DNA from: Muribaculum sp. An289
GTDB lineage: Bacteria > Bacteroidota > Bacteroidia > Bacteroidales > UBA932
NCBI RefSeq assembly: GCF_002159555.1
Contig: NZ_NFIV01000008.1
Coordinates: 1-64,000 of the forward strand
Reading direction: 5' to 3'
Length of the DNA stretch: 64,000 nt
Position numbers and translations under genes: made by a program. Of this stretch, positions 25,070-34,515 are shown piece after piece; the first letter of the stretch is position 1; each line of letters opens with the position of its first letter. The notes beneath the pieces were generated by a model. The model made no database searches. It saw only the letters and a list, made by a program, of their open reading frames with translations, and was not told where the DNA came from.

Positions 25070-28000
25070 ATTCAGGGACAATGACACGGAAATCAGCGCC
25101 TCCGAGTTCTTCAGAGGTGCTGTATATTATCGTACCCCCTATCTGCTCCACTACGCTCTTGCAGATGGCGAGTCCGAGTCCCGAACCGCTGTTCTTCGTC
25201 GTGAACTTAGGGGTGAACAGCTTGCTCCTGTTCTCCAGGGACACGCCAGGGCCGTTGTCCTCGACATCCACCCTCACGTACCTTACTCCCGGGATGCCCC
25301 ATGCGGAGTCCTGGTCGGCCGTATATTTCGTCAGAGTCACATAAATCCGTCCCCGCGCGGAAGAAGTGAGCACTGACGGCTCCAAAGCCTGCACCGCATT
25401 GGTGAGTAGATTCACGAACACCCTGATCATCTGGGATTTCGGCGCAAAAATATGATAGGTCTCCCCTACCATCTCCCCGGCACGGCGGTATTCTATATCG
25501 ATACCCTCATAGCTTCCGAACAGCACTATCTGCTCACGCAGGGTAACATCGAGGTCCACATCCACGCTCTCCTCGACATTGAACTTGGCGAATGAAGAAA
25601 ACTCGGTGGCGGTATCGGCCAGGACGTCAATCTGTTCAAGCAGGGAATTGCATATCTTTTCGAGCTTGTCCCCCAAATCCGGGACTCCGTTCTGCTTCAT
25701 CCTGAGCAAATGCTGTATATTCAGGCGCATAGGCGTAAGCGGATTCTTTATTTCGTGGGCAATCTGGCGGGCCATATCCCTCCACGCCTGCTCCCTCTCG
25801 GTAATCGCGAACCTCCGGGTACTGTCGGTCATATTGTCAATCATCCTGTTGTACGCCTTGACAATATAGGAGACTTCGTCATTGTTGTCATAATCGATTT
25901 TTTCCGGAGACGAGAACAAATCCGTCTTCTCCATACGCTCGTACAGCTTCAGCAAAGGCCGGAAAAGCGAAGTCGTCAATGCTGCCCCTATTATCACCAC
26001 CACTATGATCATGATGACGAATATGTTTATTATCGCCGCCGTCGTCGAAATCAGCTCTTTCCGGAAACTTTCGGTCTGCTCGAAATACGGGATATTGATT
26101 ATCGCTATCAGGTTTCCGGCATCGTTTATCACCGGGGCATACAGCGAATAAAAACTTTTTCCAGCTATCTCTTCCTTGTTGAAGAAACTCTTCCTGTGTT
26201 CATGGACGATGTTGTAAAACGCATCCGGATCTATCTTCGAGCCGGCCAAAGAAAGGTAATAGAGTTCATTCCTCGTAGAACGCATCAGATGCCCGTGTAT
26301 GTCGTAAAGATTTATATCCGTATGGGTATAGGCCGCTATCCTGTCCATGGCAGTTTTCACGTCGCCGTTCATCAAAGCCTCGATGGAAGAAGCGTTCCTG
26401 CTCACATCCATGAACATGGACTGGACGGTATGCAGCTTCTCCCCCATCTGTTCCGAGCGCACCCTCGCGTTCCTGCCGGCATAGAAAAGCACCATTGAAA
26501 CGGTAAGCAGAAGCACCGTACCGGATATGGTTCCAAGCAGCAGAACCATTATCTTTGTCCTGAACGAATTGAATTTCAATGGTATATTGGCCCTTTTGGG
26601 TTTCCACAGCAAAAGCAGCATCATCAGCGGAATCGTAAACAGGGATATGTATGAAAACGACACGAAATACGGGAATACCGACCTGCGCTCCCGCGTTATG
26701 ATGATAATGTCGCCTGACGAAAGCTTGTTCACGAATACGACATCCCGTCCTTTGACCCTGTGCGAGAACCCCTCAGGAAAACTGCCGGAAAATTCGCTGT
26801 CGGCAGATACCGGAAAATTGTAAACTCCCCTGTAGAATACCAGCGAGCCGGAAATATATTTCGCATAGGAATAATCCGACGGAATATTGAAGCCCATCCC
26901 TCCCGTTTCCGGAAAAATGTCAGAATAACCCCTCTGCTCCTTCATCAGCCTCGAATCTATTTCGATATACAGGCGCATCAGCCCGACATCGCGCACCCGG
27001 TACATGAACAGCCCGAGATACCTGATACGGCCCGACTGGTCATTGATATAGAAAAAATGCGAATCGTTATTCAAAGGTATGCCCTGCGAAAGTATGTTGT
27101 TGAAATACGCAAAGCAATCCCTGTCGTGACTCCCGTCCCCGAGAAGCAGGCGGTCCTTTTCGCCGCATACCGTAACTGTAATGTCGTATCCTGTGGAAAG
27201 GCTTGAAAAATAGCTCTCTCCGAGATGTTCGGCTATAATCATGCTGCCGTTCGGAATGGCCATGTACAGATGGATGAACCTGTCCTGTTCGATTCTCTCC
27301 TCCACCATGCGGAGCAGGAGCTCTGTGCTCAGATCCCTTTCCACCGACAGCCTGTTAGTCCAGGCCCTGACCATCTTTATTTCCTTGTTATGGCTGAAAA
27401 AACTGACGGTCGCGACAAGGTAGAGGGCCACGCACAACGAATACCTCAGCAGGAAACGCCCCGAAAACACGGTAAATTTCTTCCCGGCGACAAGCGGCAA
27501 GGCGAGCTGGATGATGAACAGCAGGCCCATGAAAAGTATCATGTAAGAGCCGTAAACGAGGAACGAATATATCGAAAGTTCATCCAGACGGAAGACCTCA
27601 AGCACTATGTTCGAGTTGAAAATCAGAGATTTCAGAGAAAAATGGATATACACCATCAAGGCCGCCGCGAAAAACGATACGGCAACGGCGTAAACCGTCT
27701 TCAACGGTCTCGAATGCTTCGAATACCACAGCATCAGGCGCTTCCTCGAAATGAAGACGGCCAAAAGGACAATGAAAATATAGAGATTGCTCAGAAGAAA
27801 GGCTCCCAAAGAGGCATGCAGCGACGAATCGGCATAAACCACAGGGGAAAACAGTCCCGAATAATCCCTCATGCGGGCGGCCCAGCCGAAAGTGAAAAAT
27901 GTGCTTGCCCCGGCCGCCACGACAAACGCCAGGAAGGAAAGAGGATTGCGTTTTTTTACATAATAGGAGAAAAACGCGCCTAAAACGAGGAAAAGCGCCG

Positions 28001-28700
28001 TCCATTTGAACCATGAATAGGCCGGGCTCCAGTCAGGAAGCCCTCCTTTTTTGAAAACAAGGTTGAATACGGGGACATCCCCGTCCTTTATCGTGCATCC
28101 GTCGGAATAGGCCACCGGACAGACGGTCATGTTTTCCGGAACCTTCAATTTATTGTTTATCCCGCCGAAAGAAGCAATCATCGGCTCGGCATCTTCCTTT
28201 ATGAGGATTCCGCAAATCAGTTTCACCCTGCCCTTCTGATATGAGCGCATTACAAACCACTGCGACCCTATGTTCATATAGGACGGTGTCTCCGTAACCC
28301 CGGAAAGAAGAGGCATGAAAAGCGTCTGCACACGGCTCAGACGGTTGTATCTCACCCCGAAATGCTCCCCGTCTATGATTTCATCGTTCCTCAACGGGAA
28401 ATGGTTTATCCAGGAATGCAGGGTGTCGTTCACATATTTGTATATGACGATATAGTCCGGCACCTTTCCGGCATCGGCCCATTGGGAAGCCGGCAACTCC
28501 AGCACTCTGGAAGCATATTTTTCCATCTTGCCGTCAAGACGTCCGAGCCTCCGCTCCACAGACCGCGCCGCTTTGCCAATATCGGCGGTCTCGCCTTTTT
28601 CCAGAATGGAAAGGCAGAAGAATACGGCCGCCGCAAGCAGGAATACGACATGGATGTTCCTGCCTGTCCAATGGAAAAATTTGTTCAGTTTCTCTTTCAT
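25056..28700 (-). CDS. Large membrane sensor histidine kinase (NtrY-like)
   Basis: A 1214-residue protein. A TM helix near 17-35 is followed by a long extracytoplasmic region. Several more TM helices fill about 230-430, a second sensor region follows, and paired TM helices with a dCache-like loop span about 690-900. A HAMP-like linker comes next, then the kinase: [13 protein letters not shown] with the phospho-accepting His near 981, [10 protein letters not shown] (N box), DNGPGV (G1) and [14 protein letters not shown] (F/G2). The H-box is NtrY-like. ATG 28700 is preferred over GTG 28727. The partner may be the receiver-AAA+ regulator at 32089, unlinked by 3.4 kb. The signal is unknown. Confidence 0.88.
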   Translation of the reverse strand: MKEKLNKFFHWTGRNIHVVFLLAAAVFFCLSILEKGETADIGKAARSVERRLGRLDGKMEKYASRVLELPASQWADAGKVPDYIVIYKYVNDTLHSWINHFPLRNDEIIDGEHFGVRYNRLSRVQTLFMPLLSGVTETPSYMNIGSQWFVMRSYQKGRVKLICGILIKEDAEPMIASFGGINNKLKVPENMTVCPVAYSDGCTIKDGDVPVFNLVFKKGGLPDWSPAYSWFKWTALFLVLGAFFSYYVKKRNPLSFLAFVVAAGASTFFTFGWAARMRDYSGLFSPVVYADSSLHASLGAFLLSNLYIFIVLLAVFISRKRLMLWYSKHSRPLKTVYAVAVSFFAAALMVYIHFSLKSLIFNSNIVLEVFRLDELSIYSFLVYGSYMILFMGLLFIIQLALPLVAGKKFTVFSGRFLLRYSLCVALYLVATVSFFSHNKEIKMVRAWTNRLSVERDLSTELLLRMVEERIEQDRFIHLYMAIPNGSMIIAEHLGESYFSSLSTGYDITVTVCGEKDRLLLGDGSHDRDCFAYFNNILSQGIPLNNDSHFFYINDQSGRIRYLGLFMYRVRDVGLMRLYIEIDSRLMKEQRGYSDIFPETGGMGFNIPSDYSYAKYISGSLVFYRGVYNFPVSADSEFSGSFPEGFSHRVKGRDVVFVNKLSSGDIIIITRERRSVFPYFVSFSYISLFTIPLMMLLLLWKPKRANIPLKFNSFRTKIMVLLLGTISGTVLLLTVSMVLFYAGRNARVRSEQMGEKLHTVQSMFMDVSRNASSIEALMNGDVKTAMDRIAAYTHTDINLYDIHGHLMRSTRNELYYLSLAGSKIDPDAFYNIVHEHRKSFFNKEEIAGKSFYSLYAPVINDAGNLIAIINIPYFEQTESFRKELISTTAAIINIFVIMIIVVVIIGAALTTSLFRPLLKLYERMEKTDLFSSPEKIDYDNNDEVSYIVKAYNRMIDNMTDSTRRFAITEREQAWRDMARQIAHEIKNPLTPMRLNIQHLLRMKQNGVPDLGDKLEKICNSLLEQIDVLADTATEFSSFAKFNVEESVDVDLDVTLREQIVLFGSYEGIDIEYRRAGEMVGETYHIFAPKSQMIRVFVNLLTNAVQALEPSVLTSSARGRIYVTLTKYTADQDSAWGIPGVRYVRVDVEDNGPGVSLENRSKLFTPKFTTKNSGSGLGLAICKSVVEQIGGTIIYSTSEELGGADFRVIVPESISA

Positions 28701-28734
28701 AACCGTCCTAATGCCTGTCCGCACCATTCTTCAT

Positions 28735-29208
28735 TCATTCGTGATGGTACGGTTCGCCCTTCATGATTGTGAAGGCCCTGTAAAGCTGTTCAAGGAACAC
28801 CAACCGCACCAACTGGTGCGAAAAAGTCATCCTCGACAAGGAAATCATGGAACCCGCCCTGTCATACAGCCGGGAGGAAAAGCCATACGGCCCGCCTATC
28901 ACGAAAACCATGTCCCGGGTATCATGCAAAAACCTTTCCTCCAGCTTCGAGGCCCATCCCAAAGAATCGTATTCCTTTCCATGCTCGTCCAAAAGCACTA
29001 CCTCGTCGGCCGGTTTTATGTATTTGAAGACATTGTCGGCCTCCTTTTCCTTAATCTGTGCCCTGGACAGCGACGAAGCCCCCTTCACATCCGGTATCTC
29101 TATCATGCGGAAAGCGGCATAGTGCCCTATGCGCCCGCAATACATATCGATACCTTCCTTCAGATATCCCCTGTCCGTCTTTCCTACCGTCAATAACGTA
29201 ATCTTCAT
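28735..29208 (-). CDS. rlmH: 23S rRNA (pseudouridine1915-N3)-methyltransferase RlmH
   Basis: A 157-residue SPOUT methyltransferase that modifies pseudouridine 1915 of 23S rRNA in the assembled ribosome. The family signatures are LLDEHGKEYDSLGWA (about 73-87), the SAM-knot FVIGGPYGF near 101 and the C-terminal SLSRMTFSHQLVRLVFLEQLYRA with the conserved HQ/LVR pattern. Length is standard. It has its own promoter, and the sensor kinase start is 34 bp downstream. Confidence 0.96.
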   Translation of the reverse strand: MKITLLTVGKTDRGYLKEGIDMYCGRIGHYAAFRMIEIPDVKGASSLSRAQIKEKEADNVFKYIKPADEVVLLDEHGKEYDSLGWASKLEERFLHDTRDMVFVIGGPYGFSSRLYDRAGSMISLSRMTFSHQLVRLVFLEQLYRAFTIMKGEPYHHE

Positions 29209-29224
29209 GTAATCCAGTTTAATG

Positions 29225-29256
29225 CAAAATTAATCATCTGGCTTGGTATTTGCAAG
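29225..29256 (-). promoter_or_regulatory. Promoter of rlmH
   Basis: On the minus strand CTTG (29253-29256), a 20-nt spacer and TAATTTTG (29225-29232) match the consensus but for one base. The predicted start near 29220 lies about 12 nt before the rlmH ATG. Confidence 0.6.
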
Positions 29257-29283
29257 ATTGGATTGTCGAAAAATTGCCACGGG

Positions 29284-29709
29284 ATGAAGATTGCAAACAT
29301 CATACTTGCGATGACCGCCCTTTTTGCGGGCGTGTCTTTTTCCGCAAAAGCGCAAAGCCTCGCCACCATACAGGGTAACGAGGCCGATGTTTTCGTCCCT
29401 ATCGGCAAATACATCCAGCAGGGAAACGCCGACAGGCTTTCCGCATGGTTCGCCGACAACCTCGAAGTCACCATCCTCGGCAATTCCAACGACTGTTGCA
29501 GCAAGAACCAGGCAAAGGAAATCATGCAGGCGTTCTTCGATGCCAACAGGCCGTACCGCTTCAACATCATCCACAAAAGCGGGGAAAGCATAATGAAGCA
29601 CGCCATCGGCAGGCTGTACTGCAGTCAGAGCAATTATTCCGTCACAATTTCCGTAATGATCGGCGAAAACGGAAACCATATCCAGATTCTGAGAATAGAC
29701 AACGAATAA
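29284..29709 (+). CDS. Exported DUF4783-type protein
   Basis: A 141-residue protein with a signal peptide (MKIANIILAMTALFAGVSFSAKAQ, cleavage about residue 24). The mature domain of about 115 residues fits the DUF4783 family of Bacteroidetes: an NTF2-like alpha+beta fold, with a helix, then SAWFADNLEVTI, then strands ending HIQILRIDNE. The function is unknown. ATG 29284 is chosen over a TTG at 29263 because the signal peptide begins there. It is a single-gene unit, closed by a strong terminator. Confidence 0.78.
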   Translation: MKIANIILAMTALFAGVSFSAKAQSLATIQGNEADVFVPIGKYIQQGNADRLSAWFADNLEVTILGNSNDCCSKNQAKEIMQAFFDANRPYRFNIIHKSGESIMKHAIGRLYCSQSNYSVTISVMIGENGNHIQILRIDNE

Positions 29710-29713
29710 TAGG

Positions 29714-29754
29714 ACAGGGGCCGCCTCCATCGGGCAGCCCCTGTGATTTTTTTT
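29714..29754 (+). terminator. Intrinsic terminator after the DUF4783 gene
   Basis: The arms ACAGGGGC (29714-29721) and GCCCCTGT (29737-29744) form a stem, followed by a run of eight T residues (29747-29754). The stop codon lies just upstream. Confidence 0.8.
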
Positions 29755-29797
29755 GCAAAACGGCTCAGGAAAACGGCATCCGTTTTCCTTTTACGCC

Positions 29798-30364
29798 TTA
29801 TTTTACCCTTTCACCGTAAGACCTGTCGGTCGTATTGATACGGATTTTGTCGCCTATGTTCACAAACAGCGGAACCATGATTTCCGCACCGGTCTCCACG
29901 GTCGCAGCCTTCATCGCGTTGGTGGAAGCGGTATCGCCCTTTACGGCCGGCTCGGTGTAGGTCACTTCGAGTTCCACGTATGTTGGAAGCTCGCAGGTAA
30001 GGCAACGCTCCTCATCGGCAACGAACATCATTTCCACCTTCTGGCCCTCTTTCATAAGGTCCGCATTCTCAATCATTTCAGGCTCAAGGCAAATCTGCTC
30101 GAATGTCTCGCAATGCATGAAGTTGTAACCGTTCTCATCCTTGTAAAGATACTGGTAAGGCCTCCTCTCGACATTTATCACATCGATTTTCGCACCGGCC
30201 GTGAAAGTGTTCTCGAGTATGCGGCCGTTTTCAAGATTGCGGAGCTTGGTTTTCACGAATGCAGGGCCCTTGCCCGGTTTTACATGCTGGAACCATACGA
30301 TAGAACATGGTTTTCCGTTGTAATTAAGATAAAGTCCGTTTTTAAAATCAGCTGTAGTTGCCAT
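29798..30364 (-). CDS. efp: Translation elongation factor P
   Basis: A 188-residue factor that rescues ribosomes stalled at polyproline stretches. Three beta-barrel domains are evident: the KOW-like N-terminal domain with the tip loop HVKPGKGPAFVK (K32, equivalent to the modified Lys), a middle OB domain, and a C-terminal OB domain ending GDKIRINTTDRSYGERV. It follows ispH by 32 bp. A TAATTTTG element overlaps the end of ispH, so it may also have its own promoter. Confidence 0.96.
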   Translation of the reverse strand: MATTADFKNGLYLNYNGKPCSIVWFQHVKPGKGPAFVKTKLRNLENGRILENTFTAGAKIDVINVERRPYQYLYKDENGYNFMHCETFEQICLEPEMIENADLMKEGQKVEMMFVADEERCLTCELPTYVELEVTYTEPAVKGDTASTNAMKAATVETGAEIMVPLFVNIGDKIRINTTDRSYGERVK

Positions 30365-30391
30365 AAAATATTTCTGTTTTTATTGAAGTTG

Positions 30392-30399
30392 CAAAATTA
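30392..30399 (-). promoter_or_regulatory. Possible -7 element for efp
   Basis: TAATTTTG on the minus strand overlaps the ispH stop codon. No convincing -33 TTTG is present. It would give efp a leader of about 20 nt. Confidence 0.4.
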
Positions 30400-31287
30400 C
30401 AAATATTTTCGCATATAATCAGCAATTTTTTCGAGCAGCCATTTCGGAGTCGAGGTCGCTCCGCAGATACCCACATTGTCCCCATCCGAAAACCATTCTT
30501 CCCTTATGTCGCCTTCGTCCCCGATGAAATGGGTACGAGGATTGACATCGAGGCAAAGGCGGTAAAGCACTTTCCCGTTGGAACTTTCCTTTCCCGAGAC
30601 GAAAAGCACGACATCGTGGTTTCCGGCAAATTCGGCGAGCTTCCTGTGCCTCGAAGCCACCTGCCCGCAGATGGTATCGTTGGCCTTGGCGGACGGGACG
30701 GCAGCAATGAGCTCCCTGCATATTTCCCGGTACTCCGCAGGGTCCTTTGTCGTCTGGGAAAATATTTCAATGCCGCTGAACCGGGCAAGTTCCCCGCCGG
30801 CAATCAGGGAACGGAGCATGCCGGAATTTTCCACCACATATACCGGGCAACCCTCCGCTTCGGCCTGGCCCACGAGGCCGTTCACTTCCGCATGGCCGGT
30901 TTTCCCGAATATCATTATGCAGCCGCCGCTTCCCATGCGTTTTGCGGCCGCTCGTATTTTTTCCTGGAGCCTGAGCACCACGGGACAGGTGCAGTCGATG
31001 ATACGGTACCCTTTTTCCGCGGCTATGGCGTATGTCTCAGGAGGCTCGCCATGGGCACGTATCAGTATGTCGGTACCCTGTCCTGCCTCCCCCGACAGAA
31101 AATCCGCGTAAGATATCGTTTCGAGCCCTTTCCGGGCAAGCCTCTCCATCTCGGTCTCGTTATGGACGATTGCCCCGAGCGAATACAGCCTTCCGTGCGC
31201 GGAAAGGAACTCCTCCGCCTTGCCTATGGCCCTTACCACACCGTAGCAAAAGCCCGAATCCCCGTCTATGTCGATTTTCAGATGCAT
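30397..31287 (-). CDS. ispH: 4-hydroxy-3-methylbut-2-enyl diphosphate reductase (IspH/LytB)
   Basis: A 296-residue iron-sulfur enzyme for the last step of the MEP isoprenoid pathway, giving IPP and DMAPP. Cluster-binding cysteines are seen at C14 (SGFCYGV), in DCTCPVV (about 94-100) and in NDTICG (about 191). Also present are the catalytic-region GKTGHAEVNGLVGQ, TTKDPAEY and ATSTPKWLLE near the C-terminus. The gene overlaps the end of cmk by 10 bp, so the two are translationally coupled. Confidence 0.96.
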   Translation of the reverse strand: MHLKIDIDGDSGFCYGVVRAIGKAEEFLSAHGRLYSLGAIVHNETEMERLARKGLETISYADFLSGEAGQGTDILIRAHGEPPETYAIAAEKGYRIIDCTCPVVLRLQEKIRAAAKRMGSGGCIMIFGKTGHAEVNGLVGQAEAEGCPVYVVENSGMLRSLIAGGELARFSGIEIFSQTTKDPAEYREICRELIAAVPSAKANDTICGQVASRHRKLAEFAGNHDVVLFVSGKESSNGKVLYRLCLDVNPRTHFIGDEGDIREEWFSDGDNVGICGATSTPKWLLEKIADYMRKYL

Positions 31288-31976
31288 ATTCCGAATTTTG
31301 AAAACAGAATCCCGCGCAGCCAGTCCATCTCCCCTTCCAATGTCATATCGCTGTTATCCAGTTCAATGGCATCCGCGGCCTTGGTCAGCGGGGATGTTTT
31401 CCTGTGCGTATCTATATAGTCCCTTTCGTCTATGTTGGCAAGGACTTCCTCAAAACCGATTTTCTTTCCGGCCTCTTCCATTTCATTCATCCTCCTTTCC
31501 GCCCTCACTTTCCTGTCCGCGGTCATGAATATCTTCAGCTCAGCATCCGGAAAGACAGTCGTTCCGATATCCCGGCCGTCCATGACAATGCCCTTTTCCC
31601 TGCCGTACTGCTGCAAAATGCCGTCCACGAAGTCCCTTACGAACGGAAGTTCCGCAACCGGGCTCACCAGCGACGACACCTCTATCGAACGTATCCTGTC
31701 TTCGACATCCGTCCCGTCCATAAAGGTGCGCAACCTCCCCTGCCCGTCTCTTCCGAAGGATATGTCCAACCCGTGCAGACATTCTTCGAGCCGTGCGGCA
31801 TCGATTCCGTCCCTGCCTACGCAACCCGTTTCTATGCCTTTAAGGGTCACGCCCCTGTAAAGCGCCCCCGAGTCGAGATAAACATAGCCGAGCCTTTCCG
31901 CGGCGGTCCTCGCGAAAGTGCTTTTCCCTGTAGAAGAATATCCGTCTACGGCAATGATGATTTTCCTTGCATCCAT
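31278..31976 (-). CDS. cmk: Cytidylate kinase
   Basis: A 232-residue NMP kinase converting CMP/dCMP to the diphosphates. The P-loop is AVDGYSSTGKST (about 8-19), followed by the CMP-binding YLDSGALYRGVTL. Later motifs include VMDGRDIGTTVFPDA (about 130) and ERRMNE, then the lid and NIDERDYIDTHRKTSPLTKA. Length fits the family. It is the first gene of the cmk-ispH-efp set and is divergent from the response regulator. Confidence 0.95.
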   Translation of the reverse strand: MDARKIIIAVDGYSSTGKSTFARTAAERLGYVYLDSGALYRGVTLKGIETGCVGRDGIDAARLEECLHGLDISFGRDGQGRLRTFMDGTDVEDRIRSIEVSSLVSPVAELPFVRDFVDGILQQYGREKGIVMDGRDIGTTVFPDAELKIFMTADRKVRAERRMNEMEEAGKKIGFEEVLANIDERDYIDTHRKTSPLTKAADAIELDNSDMTLEGEMDWLRGILFSKFGICI

Positions 31977-32002
31977 GTCGCATTCATTATGAAACCGAAA
32001 TA

Positions 32003-32010
32003 CAAAAATA
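32003..32010 (-). promoter_or_regulatory. -7 element for cmk
   Basis: TATTTTTG on the minus strand lies 27 bp before the cmk ATG. The -33 region is poor. It is in the shared divergent region with the regulator promoter. Confidence 0.45.
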
Positions 32011-32014
32011 ACAA

Positions 32015-32047
32015 TTTTCCCATAGTGATAAAAATTCCGTATATTTG
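32015..32047 (+). promoter_or_regulatory. Promoter of the receiver-AAA+ regulator
   Basis: TATATTTG (32040-32047) with TTTT (32015-32018) 21 nt upstream fits the consensus with one mismatch. It predicts a leader of about 35 nt before ATG 32089. Confidence 0.55.
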
Positions 32048-32088
32048 CCTTTCCTGTTCCGGAAGGTTCAGATTAAAAACCATATAAA

Positions 32089-33237
32089 ATGAAATTGCTC
32101 GTAATAGATGACGAGAGGAGCATCAGGAACACTCTCAAGGAAATACTGGAATTCGAAGGCCATACGGTCGATGTGGCCGAAGACGGCCGTGCTGGCCTGG
32201 AAATGGCCATGCAGAAAAAATACGACGCCGTATTCTGCGACATAAAGATGCCCAACATGGACGGCATCGAATTTCTTGAAAAATTTTCAGACGCCTCCCT
32301 CGAAGAACCCGTTATAATGATTTCGGGACATGGCACGATAGACGCCGCCGTGGAGTGCATAAAGAAAGGCGCTTACGACTTCATACAGAAACCCCTGGAT
32401 CTCAACAGGATACTCATCACGCTCAAGAACGCCACCGAAAAATCGGATCTGGTAAAAGAAAAAAACCTGCTGAAAAAGAAAGTCAAAGGCGTGCCGGAGA
32501 TGGTCGGAGAGTCGCCTGCAATGATGAAAGTCAAGGAGATGATAGACCGTGTCGCCCCGACAGACGCCCGGGTGCTCATAACCGGCGCCAACGGAACGGG
32601 AAAGGAACTGGTGGCCAAATGGCTCCACGAGAAAAGCGAAAGGTCGGGAATGCCTTACGTGGAGGTCAATTGCGCCGCCATACCATCGGAACTTATCGAA
32701 AGCGAGCTCTTCGGGCACGAGAAAGGGGCGTTCACTTCAGCAATCAAGCAGCATAAGGGCAAATTCGAGCAGGCCGACGGAGGCACCCTCTTCCTGGATG
32801 AAATCGGGGACATGTCCCTTGCGGCCCAGGCCAAGGTGCTGAGGGTGCTTCAGGAGCACAAACTGTCGAGGGTAGGCAGCGACAAGGACATAGAAGTCAA
32901 CGTACGTGTCATTGCCGCCACCAACAAGGACCTGAAGAAGGAGATAGAGAAAGGGAACTTCAGGGAAGACCTTTATCACCGCCTCAGCGTGATAGTAATC
33001 CAGGTACCTTCCCTGTCCGAGCGCAGGGAAGACATACCTCTGCTCGTGGAATACTTCATAGCCGACATCTCGGCCGAAGCCGGCAAGCCTGTCAAGAAAA
33101 TAGACGAGGATGCCGTAAAAGCCCTGATGTCCAAGCCTTGGACCGGAAACATAAGGGAACTCCGCAATGTCGTGGAGCGCCTCCTCATACTGTCGGGGAA
33201 CGTCATCACGCTGAAAGATGTCGAAATGTACGTTTAA
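32089..33237 (+). CDS. Receiver-AAA+ response regulator with GAFTSA, no HTH domain
   Basis: A 382-residue protein. The receiver domain (1-120) has the acidic pocket at D7-D8 and the phospho-acceptor D51 in FCDIKMPNMDG. The sigma-54 activator-type AAA+ domain (about 145-380) has Walker A GANGTGKE, FLDEIGDMS (Walker B) and an arginine-finger region. The sigma-54 contact loop reads GAFTSA rather than GAFTGA, and the protein ends shortly after the AAA+ lid with no Fis-type DNA-binding domain. I recall similar short GAFTSA regulators across Bacteroidetes. The NtrY-like kinase at 25056-28700 is a plausible partner. Whether it activates sigma-54 is open. Confidence 0.9.
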   Translation: MKLLVIDDERSIRNTLKEILEFEGHTVDVAEDGRAGLEMAMQKKYDAVFCDIKMPNMDGIEFLEKFSDASLEEPVIMISGHGTIDAAVECIKKGAYDFIQKPLDLNRILITLKNATEKSDLVKEKNLLKKKVKGVPEMVGESPAMMKVKEMIDRVAPTDARVLITGANGTGKELVAKWLHEKSERSGMPYVEVNCAAIPSELIESELFGHEKGAFTSAIKQHKGKFEQADGGTLFLDEIGDMSLAAQAKVLRVLQEHKLSRVGSDKDIEVNVRVIAATNKDLKKEIEKGNFREDLYHRLSVIVIQVPSLSERREDIPLLVEYFIADISAEAGKPVKKIDEDAVKALMSKPWTGNIRELRNVVERLLILSGNVITLKDVEMYV

Positions 33238-33326
33238 GGTTTGCACTGCGGACGGCGCCGCGAATCGCATAATATCCGCTGCAAATCACATAGGGAAACG
33301 GAAAAAATTTTGATAAAAATATTGTT

Positions 33327-33695
33327 ATGAGAAAATTGTTCATTCTGGCATTATTGGCTCTTGCCCTTGCCTCCTGTGAAAAATTCGGGGATGTGAATAC
33401 AGCTTTAAAGGGAAGGACTTTCGAATATTGGAACGGAGAAACAGGTTCCATGGAGATAAGCAAGACCTACACATTCGGGAATGACGGGAACGTATTCTAT
33501 GAAAGCAGAGTAGGATTGATGTCCCCGTTCAATACCTCAGGGTGCGATTTGTATTACAAGATGGACGGTAATTCGTTTACGATATACCATGGTGTCAAAG
33601 GATGGAAAAAAGAGGTAAGGCACACCGTATTTTCTTCCGGAGAATATTTTGGCGACTACATAACCGTGGACGGCGACCGCTATGACGAAATTTAA
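33327..33695 (+). CDS. Small putative lipoprotein
   Basis: A 122-residue exported protein. The N-terminus MRKLFILALLALALASCEKF is a lipoprotein signal with the lipidated Cys at about residue 17. The mature part is predicted to be mostly beta strand, with aromatic-rich segments such as FEYWNGETGSMEI and DLYYKMDGNSFTIYH. I do not recognise a family. It starts 89 bp after the regulator, and the TapB-family gene follows after a short repeat. The function is unknown. Confidence 0.65.
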   Translation: MRKLFILALLALALASCEKFGDVNTALKGRTFEYWNGETGSMEISKTYTFGNDGNVFYESRVGLMSPFNTSGCDLYYKMDGNSFTIYHGVKGWKKEVRHTVFSSGEYFGDYITVDGDRYDEI

Positions 33696-33699
33696 TTTC

Positions 33700-33729
33700 A
33701 AATAATCCCAAATAATCCCAAATAATCCA
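33700..33729 (+). repeat. Three tandem 10-bp repeats
   Basis: AAATAATCCC is repeated three times (the last copy ends in A) between the lipoprotein stop and the start of the TapB-family gene. Confidence 0.85.
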
Positions 33730-33735
33730 GATACG

Positions 33736-34506
33736 ATGAAACGACTGATAACGGCACTTGCACTCCTCGTACCGGCAATATTGTCTTACGGGCAGAATGT
33801 CCCGGCTCCCGTGGCTGCGGAAAAGGGCCTGGTACTCGAATACAAGACTACGACCGCGGAGGGCGCGGAAATGCTTTCCAAGCGGGAAGTGGTCTACGTA
33901 AAAGACGAAGGAAACCGGAAAATAGTAGGCATCAAAGACATAGGGACTCCTTTAGAAGGAATGTCGCAGGAACAGTTCGACAGGCTGTCCACCACTGAAT
34001 ACGTAATTACTGACGACAGCTGGTACATAGATGTCATCGGCAAGACGGGAAATATGATGAAAGAGATGATGGAGGCCGCCGGAGAAATGGAAGAGGCGGA
34101 ACTGTTTAAAAACATCGATATAAGAGTCGATGCCGGTGAATCACGGAATCCCGTTTTCCCGAATGTCATGTCTCCTGGCGAGAGCTGCGAATTCGACCCC
34201 GTGAAAATCAAAGTCAAAATCGCCTTCTTCTCCGTCACTTGCGAGATCAGATACGAAATGTACGAATGCATAGGGACCGAATCCCTGACAGTCCCGGCCG
34301 GCACATTCGAAACCTATATAGTGGAACAGCAGGTATTCGTCAAACAAAAGTCTTTGCTCGGCGGCGACAAGCAGAGGGAATACGAAAGGACATGGTACGC
34401 TCCGGGAATAGGGGAAGTAAAGACCCAGTCCCTCGACAAAAACGGAATCATGGTGGAGGAAACGGTCCTGAATGCCATTACCCGAGGAGTAGAACGTCGG
34501 CAATAA
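33736..34506 (+). CDS. TapB-family exported protein (DUF3108-like)
   Basis: A 256-residue protein with a signal peptide (MKRLITALALLVPAILSYGQ, cleavage near 20). The mature beta-rich domain has the pattern LVLEYKTTTAEG near its start, and near the C-terminus TVPAGTFETYIVEQQVFVK followed by RTWYAPGIGEVKTQSLDKNG. This matches the TapB/DUF3108-like layout, in which a periplasmic protein shares a lipocalin-like beta sheet. The role is not established. It sits between the small lipoprotein and the aldehyde dehydrogenase (9-bp gap). Confidence 0.72.
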   Translation: MKRLITALALLVPAILSYGQNVPAPVAAEKGLVLEYKTTTAEGAEMLSKREVVYVKDEGNRKIVGIKDIGTPLEGMSQEQFDRLSTTEYVITDDSWYIDVIGKTGNMMKEMMEAAGEMEEAELFKNIDIRVDAGESRNPVFPNVMSPGESCEFDPVKIKVKIAFFSVTCEIRYEMYECIGTESLTVPAGTFETYIVEQQVFVKQKSLLGGDKQREYERTWYAPGIGEVKTQSLDKNGIMVEETVLNAITRGVERRQ

Positions 34507-34515
34507 TACTGCGGC

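Noticed and set aside
28701-28727. GTG 28727 as the start of the sensor kinase
   Set aside because: It adds nine residues without a family match and begins 8 bp from the rlmH stop; ATG 28700 precedes the TM helix directly.
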